Positions 1 to 10,803 of a stretch of 64,000 nucleotides of DNA are shown here, one piece after another; position 1 is the first letter of the stretch, and each line of letters starts with the position of its first letter. The notes under the pieces were generated by a model that saw nothing but the letters and a program-made list of their open reading frames with translations, did not search any database and was not told where the DNA came from. The stretch lies in NCBI GenBank assembly GCA_032821775.1, contig JAVLRN010000005.1:2790001-2854000 (forward strand), given 5' to 3'. This stretch comes from Sanguinoderma infundibulare (taxonomy: Eukaryota; Basidiomycota; Agaricomycetes; Polyporales; Polyporaceae). The position numbers and the translations under genes are program-made.

Positions 1-329
1 TTAGACGGAGGGTTGAACCTGCAAATGAGACAATGGATAGCAAATAGCATGTGCGAGTATACAATGGCGACCCCGGAGCGAAGCGCAGAGCACAGTCCTA
101 GATCTAACGAGCCACAAGCCGCACGGACAGGCCGGACGGGTGGGCAGCGGGATTCAGAGAGCACAGTCAAGAGGCACGGCCCAATCCGTGCGGCTTATAT
201 ATCCAACGGGCCAATCGTCGTTATCGTCGTCGTCGTCGCGTCGTGCGTGGTAACTATCTACTTTTGCGTTCTGGGAGATAGAGGTCGACAGGGCGGGACG
301 AACGCCCGGTCGGCGGGAACCCAGGCTGA

Positions 330-1245
330 TCATGCCTTTGCCTTTGCCTTGACGTCTCGGCGGAGGATGGTCCTCTCGGATTCTGTCCTGTCGGTTTCTG
401 CACCGGTCTCTGCGCCGGTCTCGGCACCGGTGTCGGTTATCTCGTCCTCGTCATCCTCGTCGATGTCTGCTTGCTCCGCCCACCAGCGGCCTGCTTGCAG
501 AGCAAGGACGCCGGTTAGGACGACGCTGCAGACGAGGTGGGACGACGCGAGCTCTAATGTGGGCTGTCGTAGGCTCTTTGGGAACTGTGGGAGGTCGGAG
601 AGGGATATTGGTTGGGAGAACGGGAGCGGAAGGGCGGAGAAGTTGGCGAAGAGGTCTGGTGGACATGTTCCGGGCTGACTTAGATGCTGTTATGCACAGA
701 ATAAAAAGGAAAATACTCACTGGGGATAACCGAGTAGATGTACACAGCAATAGCCGTCAGGTACAGGACTGCGGGGCGGACGGGCTGAGCAAACGGCCCC
801 ATAAGCGGGGAAGGCAGACTCACATATGCTACCGCCATCGAACATGAGGTTCCCCGCGCGGCCGTCGCGCAGACTCCAGAGGATGGTCGCAGCGCCGAGG
901 ACGGCAACGGTGCCGTAAATATACGCCAGCTGCGGCGGACCGTGCATGAGGATGGCATAGTATGTTGCAGCCGTCCAGAGCCTGCTGTCGGTCTGTGTCT
1001 CTGGAGACTTCCAGAGCGTGAGCGAGTCCGCTATCCAGTGGGTGAAGAGCAGGCCTGGCGGTCGAAAGCGACGATTGCGAGAGCAGGAAGGGGGGTATGT
1101 TTGGTCGTGCGAGGGTGGGAACGTCGAACCAGGAACAGGTCAGTGACCCTGTGCACGACGGGGAAGCGCTGGCGCGCGGAAGAGAGTACGCACCAAGGAG
1201 GAAGGCGGTTGCACTGACCACGACGCTCATTCGGAGGCCCGCCAT
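330..1245 (-). CDS. SHR3: Shr3-type ER membrane chaperone for amino-acid permeases
   Basis: The spliced product begins MAGLRMSVVVSATAFLLG. It continues with FTHWIADSLTLWKSPET, then LMHGPPQLAYIYG and ILWSLRDGRAGNLMFDGG, which is the conserved core of the fungal Shr3 family. Shr3 proteins sit in the endoplasmic reticulum membrane and help amino-acid permeases fold and enter COPII vesicles. At least three short introns are visible. The first starts inside the codon after FLLG, near 1183. Another follows GGSI, near 829, and a third follows YIYSVIP, near 718. The product is about 210 residues, mostly hydrophobic, with an acidic stretch and a Lys/Ala tail (DVKAKAKA) before TGA at 330-332, typical of the family. 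I chose the ATG at 1245; an in-frame ATG at 1230 would shorten the protein by five residues. It is divergent from the RsfS-like gene, with 292 bp between the start codons. Family assignment is by recognised motifs; function is inferred from the family. Confidence 0.9.
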
Positions 1246-1537
1246 TGCGAGCAGGATGCCAGAGGGCGGGAGGTGGTCGTGGAGGACGTTGGGCGCAGAG
1301 AGCCCAAAGCAGGGAAGCAGAGGACAGCCTGTGATTCCAACAAACTTACCCACCTGGCTTGACCTGGCTGTGACCCCTGGCGCGCGGCTGCCCCGGCCCG
1401 CCCGCCAAACGCTGCGTTCTCGCCCTCTGTCCGTCTCCATCCTCCGACTCTGTCCCCCGTCGTCCGTCGTCGGCCGTCTGTTCTTAGCTCTCCCTCTGGC
1501 TGGCCTTTACTCCCGCCAGGTCGGACTAGGGCCAAAA

Positions 1538-2378
1538 ATGCTCTCTGTATCCCTCAGGAAGGAGACGCAGAGCCTGGTTGCGTCCACGCTTCGCTGTCGT
1601 GTACGCTTTTGCCAAGATGTCGCCCGGCGCACTCTTACCTCGTCGACGCCCTCTTCCTCCTCAAGTGCGCCGTCGATCAGCTCGTCTCTGGTTTCCCCCC
1701 CTCGTATGCCATGGTTCATGGATCCTTCGGACATGGAGTCCCCCGCTCCGTCTCCATATAGCCGTCGTGTCGCCGTCCCTCACGCACCTACACGGCCACT
1801 CCCTCCTCTCCCATCAGACCTGCCACCCGACCATCCCATTGCGCGTCTCCATGCGGAGCTGACTGGTTCGCCTCATCTCGAGCCGGGTACTTTGCTGGTC
1901 CGGAGTCCCATACCAACCGCAGTCGGTCCTCCAATACCAGACTCCATGCCGAGAGGCAGGCGGAGAAGGGGGAGGTCGTATGTCGGAGAGGGTGTGTCCG
2001 GCAGCTTGGGTGGCATATGGGAGTGGCTTGTCGTTGCTGAGGTCCGCTCTCCTAGCTCTCGCAAGCTTACCGCGTGCTCACAGCATGTCCGCTTCATTTC
2101 AGGTCAAAGAAGGCACGGAGAACCGCGGCGCCATCCAGTCGGTCATCCGGATCGTCAGGAAAACGGTACGTATCTCAGGAATTAACACTAGTCGTTTGTT
2201 CACTCCCTCTGCCGCTCTCTAGCTCCTAACCTGCGACCCACCTCTCCCTCTGCCGCCGAATAACAAGCGGCGAGTCAACGGCGGCTGGGCTATGATCGAC
2301 GCTGGCGACTTCGCGGTCCACATCCTGAGCAAGGAAGCTAGAGAAAAGTATTTCCCTGACCGCAGAGACTTTTGGTGA
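1538..2378 (+). CDS. Mitochondrial RsfS/Iojap-family protein (ribosome silencing factor-like)
   Basis: Three exons, with introns at about 2041-2100 and 2166-2220. The C-terminal part reads KEGTENRGAIQSVIRIVRK, then GWAMIDAGDFAVHILSKEAREKYF, ending near RRDFW. This matches the RsfS/Iojap (DUF143, oligomerisation) domain. The W-hydrophobic-D-x-GD-hydrophobic-VH-hydrophobic-S-x-EAR signature is clear. Family members bind ribosomal protein uL14 and act in ribosome silencing or in large-subunit maturation in mitochondria. The first 40 or so residues are rich in Ser, Arg and Leu with no acidic stretch, consistent with a mitochondrial presequence. The middle is proline-rich and unlike bacterial RsfS, so a longer fungal layout is likely. 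The ATG at 1538 is the first that leads into this presequence-like segment; longer in-frame upstream sequence exists but overlaps the shared promoter with SHR3. Confidence 0.8.
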
Positions 2379-2786
2379 AGGTCTATGGTAGCAGGTATGA
2401 TCATCCCCCGTTGAATAAGTGTTACGACTGACATTTGTTCCGTAGTTTATAATTTAGAAATATTGTACGCAGATCGCGCACGGCGCACAGCATAATTCAC
2501 AACAACCCATCTCCATAGCCATCGGAAGAAGCACTGCAGTTCAGCACGCTTTACATTTCTTATGTTGCATCCTCCAAGAATCATGGTCTCTGTAAATCAA
2601 CTAGGATCAACTTCGTTCTTTGACCTCTCAGGCTACACTTCGAGCAGGTCATCTGGTTAAGGCACGAACCAGGCCCTCTGTTAGGACCAGTCTTATCCAC
2701 GCCGTGCTTAGAAACTTGGGATTGAAACTGGCCGCTGTTCGGTTCGGTCGGCGATCGACCGGCTTCGAAGCAGTGACTGCGACAAC
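2379..2786. other. Intergenic; no gene seen
   Basis: Sequence between the RsfS-like gene and the first FHPTRPP repeat. Only short shadow frames occur and I see no conserved motif. Confidence 0.5.
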
Positions 2787-3448
2787 CTCGTCACATAGTC
2801 AGCCACTCAAGATCGCCGCACAGTGAAGGGCCGGCAACCGAAAATATTCAGCCCAGACCCACGGCGTCAGCCGCGGGCCCGACCGAGGGTATAAGGACCG
2901 GCCGAGGACGTCCACCTCTCCTCTACTACGCACACTACCACCAAGTCGTGTATCACACTTGGTTCTTCCACCATGAAGCGCTACCTCTTCCATCCTACTC
3001 GTCCTCCTGACTCCCTCGGGTTGGGCCGTGGCTTGCGCCTTCACGGTCCATATACCCTCCGGCGCATCCGCCGCCGCCTTTGGCGGCACCGTCACCAACG
3101 ACGTCCACCTCCGTGCGTCCGCAAGATCTTCAAGAGCGCATGACTGAATGTCTGGGCCGCTTCTCGAGGTGAGCGTGCTCGTGTGAACAATATCAAAGCT
3201 CTCACCTCTCACGACGGCTACTACAGAACCTGCGTCGACGCCTTCGCTTTGTCGCCTTTTTCGCGCGCCTTCGGCTGCTGCGAGCGGGGAAGGGTTGGTG
3301 GTCAACGGCGAGTCGCCGTGGGTTGTTGGTGATCGGGGCGGAATCTTTCTTGTATCTCTTTCTCTGGTATCTCTTTCCATCTTCTCTTTCCGATGTATCC
3401 TTCTCGCCATAAATCATAAAACCCTCACTGTCATCCAGTACTCCCATC
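2787..3448 (+). repeat. Dispersed promoter-plus-ORF repeat, copy A
   Basis: Homologous along its length to copy B (3846-4585, opposite strand) and copy C (7905-8632). Shared landmarks in order are: a start around ctcgtcacat...gtcagccact; a TATA box (gggtataagga at about 2888-2897); an ATG 76 bp further on; a motif that looks like a short intron (gtgagcgtgctcg to ctacag, about 3170-3227); and an A/T-rich end with ataaatcataaaa followed by ccagtactcccat. Copy A lacks the last 30 or so bases (tttggaggactacaagg) present in B and C. No clear terminal inverted repeats were found. It looks like a non-autonomous element or a duplicated gene 5' region. Confidence 0.75.
2973..3143 (+). CDS. Short ORF in repeat copy A (MKRYLFHPTRPP protein)
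   Basis: A 56-codon frame starting MKRYLFHPTRPPDSLGLG and ending CVRKIFKSA, very basic and arginine-rich. Copy B encodes an almost identical protein on the other strand. Copy C keeps only the first dozen residues before its frame changes. A TATA box lies 76-85 bp upstream. A possible intron follows the stop codon in another frame, so the real product could be spliced differently. The opening FHPTRPP block also begins a frame at 60165 outside these repeats. I do not recognise the family, and function is unknown. Confidence 0.4.
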   Translation: MKRYLFHPTRPPDSLGLGRGLRLHGPYTLRRIRRRLWRHRHQRRPPPCVRKIFKSA

Positions 3449-3845
3449 GTAGCTTGAAGCGATCAGAATGATTTCGCGGGGACGATGACTCGCCGATCCA
3501 TCGCAAACCATGTCCAACAAAGCGACACCGCTCATGCACTCATGTCCACTGGCACTGGCGCGGATCAGTACCGCCGTCGGCTGGGTCATGCAGGGGACAC
3601 ACGAGACCCTGGCCGGTGCGGCGGCGAACGTGGTGTCGAACACTACAGAAGGTCGTGAACAATGCACGCTTGTAACTAGTGGCATAGTAGTGCATCCGTG
3701 CCAGTGGTACGTATGCGTAATGGGTATTTAAAGTCTTCCAGTTGCCTATGCGCAGGGCTGGGTGTGATGTTCGTGCTACCACTACCAGTGACGAAGACAT
3801 ACAAAGAATCGGTGGGTCAACACACCTACCGAGTCAATCTGAAGA
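3449..3845. other. Spacer between inverted repeat copies A and B
   Basis: About 400 bp between two inverted copies of the FHPTRPP repeat. No supported gene. Confidence 0.45.
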
Positions 3846-4585
3846 TCTGATTCCTTGTAGTCCCTCCAAACAACACGTTATAAGAGCGCTGGATAGGAGC
3901 AAGGGTTTTATGGTTTATGGGGAGAAATGGATACAACAGAAAGAGAAGATGGAAAGAGATACCAGAGAAAGAGATACAAGAAGGATTCCGCCCCGATCAC
4001 CAACAACCCACGGCGACTCGCCGTTGACCACCAACCCTTCCCCGCTCGCAGCAGCCGAAGGCGCGCGAACGCGAGAACGGAAGAGAAGGGTGCTTCGTAT
4101 ACTCGCTCGCTGCAGCCAGAGGCGCGCGAAGAAGGCGACGAAGCGAAGGCGTCGACGCAGGTTCTGTAGTAGCCGTCGTGAGAGGCGAGAGCTTGGATAT
4201 TGTTCGCACGAGCACGCTCACCTCGAGAAGCGGCCCAGACATTCAGTCATGCGCTCTTGAAGATCTTGCGGACGCACGGAGGTGGACGTCGTTGGTGACG
4301 GTGCCGCCAAAGGCGGCGGCGGATGCGCCGGGAGGGCAATGGACCGTGGAGGCGCGAGCCACGGCCCAACCCGAGGGAGTCAGGAGGACGAGTAGGATGG
4401 AAGAGGTAGCGCTTCATGGTGGAAGAGCCAAGTGTGATATGCGACTTGGTGGTAGTGTGCGTCGAGGAGAGGTGGACGTCCTCGGCGGGTCCTTATACCC
4501 TCGGTCGGGCCCGAGGCTGACGTCGTGGGTCTGGTTGCCGGCCCTTCACTGTGCGGCGATCTCAAGTGGCTGACGATGTGACGAG
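3846..4585 (-). repeat. Dispersed promoter-plus-ORF repeat, copy B (inverted)
   Basis: Reverse complement of copies A and C. Its ORF runs on the minus strand from 4417 to 4247 (MKRYLFHPTRPPDSLGLG...KIFKSA, 56 codons) and differs from copy A by only a few residues. Its TATA box is the reverse complement of ccttataccc near 4491-4500. The 3' end carries the tctgattccttgtagtcc / tccaaac end shared with copy C, so this copy probably shows the full right boundary of the repeat. Together with copy A it makes a tail-to-tail inverted pair with a roughly 400 bp spacer. Confidence 0.75.
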
Positions 4586-4949
4586 TTTGTGGCCATTTAA
4601 GGCAGTCGGTGTGGTTTGGGGCTGCCAACCTTCGCGGTGGCGGGCCGAACAACGGCCAGAAGGTGATGCCAAGAAGACGATATGGGTCCTACAGAAGCCG
4701 TTGGTGAGCGGACGGTGCCACATTCGCTGCATCTGGGCACACCGACGACTCACTGGATGAGGCGCGTCTTTCCGCCAAGTCGTCGCTATGACCACCGTGC
4801 ACTCTCGCTGTCGAGCGTCAGCTCGAGGGTGTTGAGCGATGAGGCAACGACGAGGATCCGGGATGCTGCCGGGCCTGGCCGTCCTGACTTGGATGGACTT
4901 GCACGCCGTCTATTCTGGTCGGACAGAGAAATGACTTTTTCTGATGTGA
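4586..4949. other. Intergenic; no gene seen
   Basis: Sequence between repeat copy B and the 3' end of the first F-box gene. No supported feature. Confidence 0.45.
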
Positions 4950-6587
4950 CTACTGGGTTACAATCACTTCGACGCCAAACTCCTCGAGCCGCTTCGTCAA
5001 GTCCTCAAACCCCAGATTGGCGACGTTGCATTCAAGCACGGCTATCCGCGTGAAGACCCTCGCTACCCCGTCCTTCGGAACGCGCGACTCCGCAAGTTCG
5101 ACCAAGCCCTTCACCGCTGAATCCGACATCTCCACCTTCCGCACCTCTAGCGACGTCAGACCCGGGCAGACCACGTCCAAGCCGGATCCTTCGTCTTCGA
5201 GCCAGAGAGCGTCGAGGAGCAACTCCATCTCCCTAGTAGGCAGACCCGTCACCTTCAGGATCCGGAGCGCCGGCAGCTGCGTAAAAACGAGCTCCCACTC
5301 TTCGAAAACGGGGATGAAGTCGACAACTTCCCCGCTGCCTATATCTTGATACGTGCCCGGCGCGTGGTCCAGGACTAGGGTCTCGATCTGGGAGGCATCG
5401 AACGGCCAGTCGTGTAGAAACCCTGACCACACCAGGTCGGTGTCCCAGGGATTCATGCTATCGAGGTCGAGTGCCGCAACGCCGATGTCTCCGTCAAGAT
5501 CCGCCGCACGATAGGCTTTTAGGTGCCAGTTACCACCACTCCATGAAAGGTGGAGGGAGCGGAAGTCATTGAAGCACTGGGGCGCTTGCAGGGGATCGAT
5601 GGCACCTAACGTGTTTTCGAAGCGACCACCATCCTCTACCAGGTCGACAGCGGCTACGTTGGTGTGCGCAGGCAGAGATAGTGACGCGAGGAAAACACCA
5701 GCGCCTTCCGAAGGCTCCAGCTCAAGATGCGTTCGCGCGAGCTTCGGTAGCGCAACGGTGTTGGGGATGACGAGATGATTCGTGAACGTGTCCCAATTCC
5801 AGGCGCCACGGATGTTCAAGGTTTCGAGGAGAGGGCAGTTGGACAGCATTTCGAGGAGCTTGGGGAATAGAGGAAGGGGCCCCTGCATTGACCCAAAGTC
5901 CAAATGGACCAAGGTAGCGGGAAAGAACGGGAACGGACTCGGTATGGCACGAATAGTAAGAATGCGCAGAGACGGGACGTCGCCGCTGAAGAGCAATGGA
6001 AGCATCGCATCTATTCCGACAGTGTGTCCACTGAGCCAAAGAGGCCCGGGCCGTGCGTCGTGTCCGATGAACAGCTCTTCCAGCAGGGGAGCTGGGCGGA
6101 AGAGCTCCCGCCAAAGCACCTTTATGTCGTCGCCAGACTTTGTGAAGATATACAGCGAGCGGATGCGATGGATGGAATTGGAAAGGGCAGGCGCAATGTC
6201 GGACGATAAACGATGGGTGAGGGAAAGCGATATGGGCATGTTCTTGGAGCGCGCTAAGCACTCGTTCACTCCGGCGGCGTCGTGGATGAGAAACGAAATG
6301 AGGTCCAGAGGGATGGAATCCCGATGGCAACGGCACGCCACCTTTTGCAGACGTGCGTCACTCGAAGAACATCCGCATTCCTTCCGGGGGGGTCGACCGA
6401 AGTTTCGGATCGGAAAGGGCGTCGTCCAGAGGGCATTTTAGGTAGGAGGTCACCATGGGAAACCAGGTCTTCGAAGATCGTCCCAAGCAGTTCAGCAGGG
6501 AGCGCCGTGTTCGCCGGCGTACGGGCGTCGTCAGGAGTATCGTGGACCATCTGCAGTCCGACAATGCCCTCAATGAGTAGACGTCGC
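4950..6587 (-). pseudogene. F-box/LRR-like protein gene with a frameshift
   Basis: Member of the same family as the genes at 25659-27374 and 27835-29598. The F-box part lies in one frame (ALPAELLGTIFEDLV, then VTHVCKRWRAVAIGIPSLW, about 6300-6520). The rest, from NECLARSKNMPISLSL to FGVEVIVTQ, lies in another frame down to TAG at 4950-4952. The switch falls near 6295-6315. There the paralogs run straight through (WTSL...ECLARS) and I see no intron boundaries, so this is a one- or two-base indel, or an assembly error. An upstream exon probably joins at the tttcacag acceptor around 6588; the true start was not located. The C-terminal half contains family blocks such as LLETLNIRGAWNWDTF, WPFDASQIETLVLDH and ALRILKVTGLP. 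F-box proteins recruit substrates to SCF ubiquitin ligases; the target is unknown. Confidence 0.75.
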
Positions 6588-6599
6588 TGTGAAAGATGG

Positions 6600-7904
6600 G
6601 AGGAAGGCTGGACGTTTGGTTTTACTATAGGACGAAAACGCTGCTGTCGAAGCGGGAACCCTGGTGAGCCGCTACGCGTTCGAATTTAACGGATAAACTC
6701 TCCGAACTTTGAAGTATTCGGGATGCAGGCTCTTGTGTAGGAGGGAGTATAACACCAAGTTTTTTTTTGGTCGGGCTGGAAGGAGGGTCGGCCTCCAACA
6801 CTCAAACGAGAGAACTGGAACAAGATCTGATATCGCGTAAGTAAGGACTGGGGGAAGCGATATCAGGTCGCGGAAGGTATATATATATGTGTGTGTGTAC
6901 GTAATCAGGTCCGGTACTGAGTGAGGATGCGATCCTTACCCGGGCGTGCCATTGCATCGCTCGGGGTTTGCCAACCGTGGGACTTGCGCTATCACGGTCG
7001 CCGTCGTCCATCGCGTCTCGACCGCCAGGCTGGTCCTGGCTGGTCCTGGCTCGTCGCGCTTTTGTCCCCTCCTCTAAAACAACGCTGGTAATAAACGCGT
7101 GTATGGCATGCGCGTGCGGCTATATGTCTCTCCAGGATGCGTGGGACCGTCTCCCAGCGACCGAACGCATACTGACATGCATACATGCAGGAGTTGAGGC
7201 TACCCTCGAGGTGCTCTGGAACTTGAAGCATACGACAGTTGAAAAATGGTATGGCGGTTATGCGGTTCCTCCGGATAAGCTTCCCTTCAAAACCCCGTCA
7301 CTCTTTTTGCATCGGAAAGCGAGAATCAGAAGACCCTCTTCAAACTGCGTGCACTCCCAATGGTACGTCTCTTGCCTCATTCATGAATGTCACACATTTG
7401 ATTCGAGGGTCACAGACGCTGCTTGCATTAAGAGCATTGGATGCCTCAGCCTACTCGATGTCAGGTACAGGCGCTATTGTTCGAGTATTTCCACACTGAT
7501 ACCATTTGGTGCGCATATCTTTCTCTACCCTAGTGACCTCGGAATAAACTGATTCCGACAGCTACTACGCAGATACACCCACTACTTTTGTAAAGCATCA
7601 AGAGGTGGTCTGGGAGCCTATCCTTGACTGGGCAAGATCGACTTTTGACGTCGAGATCGCGACGACTAATTCGCCCCTTCCAGCCGCCTGAAGCCATCCC
7701 GTAGTCCAACGACGTCTTGTCCAGGTTGAGCCGGTGGGAGATGGTTGGTATGTCTCCAATTATTGCTGTTCTATGCCTCAGCGCCCAGAAAGCGGAGTGC
7801 TGGGCTTGAAGCTCGTCTCTGTTCGCTTCCGGTGTGCTTGTTCGGTTTGTTGGCGCGAAGGTCAGCAATCGGCGCACCTCAAACCACCTTACATAAACGG
7901 CACG
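6600..7904. other. Gene-poor stretch with a TA/TG microsatellite
   Basis: No convincing gene. A tatatatatgtgtgtgtgta tract lies at about 6881-6900. A doubled ggctggtcct unit lies near 7020-7041. A poly-T run (9) lies near 6761. The open frames here show no recognisable motif. Confidence 0.4.
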
Positions 7905-8632
7905 CCGTCAACCACTCGAGATCGCCGCACATGTGAAGAGCCGGCAACCAAGGATATCTCGTCCAGCCTCACGACGTCAGCCTCGGGTCTGACGAAGTAT
8001 AAGGACCCGTCCCGCGGCCGGACGCCCACCTCTCCTCACCGCACACCACCGGCAGCTCGCGTGCGCATTTACCTCCCGCCCGCCATGCAGCGCTACCTCT
8101 TCCATCCTACTCGTCCTCCGACTCCCTCGTCTCACGTTGGGCCGTGGCTCGCGCCTCCACGGTCCATATGCTCTCCCGGCGCATCCGCCGCCGCCTTTGG
8201 CGGCACCATCACCAACGACGTCCACCTCCGCGCGTCCGCAAGATCTTCAAGAGCGCCTGACTGAATGCCTGGGCCGCTTCTCGAGGTGAGCGTGCTTGTG
8301 TGAACAATATCAAAGCTCTCACCTCTCACGACGGCTACTACAGAACCTGCGTCGACGCCTCCGCTTCGTCGCCTCCGATTCGCGCGCCTCTAGCTACAGC
8401 GGGCGAGGAAACGAAGCTCCCTTTCCTTCTTCTCTCCAGTTCGCGCGCCTGCGGCTGCCGCGAGCGGGGAAGGGCTGGTCGTCAATGGCGTAGTCGCCAT
8501 GGGTTGTTGGTGATCGGGGCGGAAACCTTCCTTCTGGATGCCATGTATACTCCTCTCGCCGTAAATCATAAAACACTGCTGTCATCTAGCACTCCCATAA
8601 TGTTTCGTTTGGAGGACTACAAGGAATCAGAC
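7905..8632 (+). repeat. Dispersed promoter-plus-ORF repeat, copy C
   Basis: Third copy of the element, more diverged than A and B. It keeps the TATA box (gaagtataaggacc near 7994-8007) and an ATG at 8085 starting MQRYLFHPTRPPTPSS. After about 14 codons the frame differs from copies A and B, giving a 59-codon product ending at 8264. The intron-like gtgagcgtgcttg...ctacag motif is retained near 8285-8342. The 3' end matches copy B up to ggaatcaga. Confidence 0.75.
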
Positions 8633-9363
8633 TCACACCGCGCTGGCCCATAGAGTCACATCGATAAAACATCGAACTTCAGGAGTCGTGTCCTTATATT
8701 GCGCATCTGTATCGCCGCATCCTACTAATTTTACAGCTACAACGTGCTTGTAAGTACACCAAGTATGCGGTGTTGATGTCATCCTCGCCGCATCCGGCGC
8801 CGCGTGCTGCACCCTACCCGGCAACCCCACCCAGGCAGCTGTCACACGTCGCGAGGGTTCACTCAACTTGAACCGACATCTGCAAGCCAAATGCCATCCT
8901 GTACCTGTATGATGTGCACAAGACTGCGTCTCCGCGGCGGAGAGGGCCTCATTCCGATTCTTCTATTATGCAATCCGTGAGTCAGACGACAGTGTTACGA
9001 GTGCTGGATGATAGCCAGGTTTTATGATTTATGGCGAGAGGAGCGCACATAGCATACAGAAGGAAAGTACATAGAGTGTAGTTATGTGGGTAGACCATCA
9101 AGCATCTTGCAGCTATGCCCATGTATCGCGAGTTAACTTCCCTGCGCCCCCCATATGCATCGCGATACATGGGCATGGCATATGCATCATGTATTATTGC
9201 GACGAGAAGCGTTCGCAAAAAGAAGGGTTCGTACCGCCTGATACTCAGCCTAGGGGGGCTGATGCATTGATGAATCACAGACGCGGTGGCAAAGAGTGAG
9301 ACTCCCGAGCAGGGAAAGCCATATCATAACACTATACAGTGGATGCGGAATACGTACATCTAA
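8633..9363. other. Intergenic with a repeat fragment and a small hairpin
   Basis: Positions 8998-9040 hold a short inverted fragment of the FHPTRPP repeat 3' end (gagtgctggatgata, then tttatgatttatggcgag). Perfect 15-bp inverted arms (gcccatgtatcgcga) lie at 9116-9130 and 9159-9173 around a 28-bp loop. No gene recognised. Confidence 0.5.
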
Positions 9364-9799
9364 TCAACACCGCCTGACCAAGGATGGCCCAGTAACTGAG
9401 TCGACGGTGGTGTTCAATTGTTCCGGCGCACATCCGATCGCATCAAGTTGAAGGAGACCGTCGGACATGAGCGGAACATCCTCGAACCACGTAGGAAGTA
9501 ACCTAGAATATGTTATCAGGCTGTTCTAAGGCTTTCCGGGAAAATGGGAAGGATGCTCACAGTCGTTATTGAAGGATTGCCGGCGAGGTGACGAGGAAAG
9601 TGCCCGAAATCTGTGCTATCGGAAGGGCTTTGGCCATCTATCCGTTGCTGCAGTAAGGCTAGAAAAGCACTTTCCCAGCGGCAAATTCCTACACCTGCAG
9701 GCGACAGGAGTGGTATTATGCTTCCAATGATGCCTTGACCTACACTGAGCATGATGAAATTTGCGCCCGCGGCTCCAGCATACTGGAGGGGAATTGAGT
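9364..9799 (-). CDS. Possible small two-exon protein gene, unrecognised
   Basis: Weak candidate. A first exon from the ATG at 9799 (MYSIPLQYAGAAGANFIM) through FGHFPRHLAGN could splice at gtgagcatcc (near 9560) to an acceptor near 9505. It would continue LLPTWFEDVPLMSDGLLQL and end at TGA 9364-9366. The first exon has a hydrophobic segment (ANFIMLSVGQGIIGSIIPLL) that could be a membrane helix. No family recognised; the frame could also be chance. Confidence 0.25.
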
Positions 9800-9912
9800 A
9801 CATGGTTTCATGAAGTTCGTGAGTTTTCCTGACTACGAAAGACAACAGACAAGACAAAGTGATTAATGGTATCGGTACATGCTATGACAACACCTTCTCA
9901 TGTCCAATTGCG

Positions 9913-10803
9913 TCACTGGCTGAGGATTGTGCGGACGAAGGACTCGTAGTTCACATTGCCGTCTCTAGACCAAAGTTGAGATCCACGTGAATTGATCATG
10001 AGAGACGAATGAGGGACGTACGGCCCAATCTGCGCGCCCTTGAGGAGTTCGTCCACCTCTTCGTCCGACATCTTCTCTCCGAGCTGGGTGAGGACATACC
10101 GCAGCTCGCCAGCGCCAATGAAACCATTGCCCTCCTTGTCAAACACTTGGAAGCCGCGAATGAACTCCTCTGTCAATCGTAGTCAAACAATGAACATCAA
10201 CTTCGGCCATGTCCGCATGAAAGAGAGTAGAAATGAGGTGGGACAGTGTACAGAGAGCAGTGCACGTTTGGAGGGTGGCGGAATATAGTGATATTTACGT
10301 ACCGGGCGTACCCGCAGGCTTGAAGCCGTCCGGACGGTTGAGGATTGTCAAGAAGGCCTTGTAGTCGACTGCATCCGTCCGTGCATATTCCGCGAGCCAC
10401 ACACCAACACGCGTTACGCATCGATCCCATCCAACGATACCCACCATTCAAAAAAACCAACGCCGGGGAAAAGATGACGAGAAGACAGTCATGAGAATAC
10501 GCTTCGAGAAAGACGAACATTCCACGCACCTTCACGAGGAGCACCCGCGACAATATCCGCGACCTCGGCCTGCGTGGGGTTCTGTCCCAATGCCCGGAGG
10601 AGATCCCCCAATACTTCACGGGGAACCGCACCAGTGCCCTTCTTGTCAAACAGCGCGAATGCCTCCTTGTACTCTGTTCAGCCCCCCGTCAATCTGAGCG
10701 CAGAGATCGGGTGTGGGACCAAGATGGCATACCTGCGTTATCGCTCTACCACACCTTGGTCAGCACTGCGCGTTTTATTATACAAACGAGAAACACACAC
10801 CAT
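9913..10803 (-). CDS. Essential myosin light chain, Cdc4/Mlc1 type (EF-hand)
   Basis: Spliced protein of about 143 residues starting [20 protein letters not shown]. It continues [72 protein letters not shown] and [14 protein letters not shown]. The layout of four degenerate EF-hands without most calcium ligands matches the Cdc4/Mlc1 essential light chain, which binds IQ motifs of type II and V myosins and is needed for cytokinesis and cargo transport. Calmodulin would have intact DxDxDG loops, which are absent. Five introns are visible. The first coding exon seems to be only the ATG at 10801-10803, followed by gtgtgtgttt. The second is a 13-nt microexon at 10733-10745. Stop TGA is at 9913-9915. 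The start is inferred from in-frame splicing of those two tiny exons. Confidence 0.88.

Noticed and set aside
6881..6900. TATA-like tatatatatg as promoter
   Set aside because: It is part of a TA/TG microsatellite without a gene in range.
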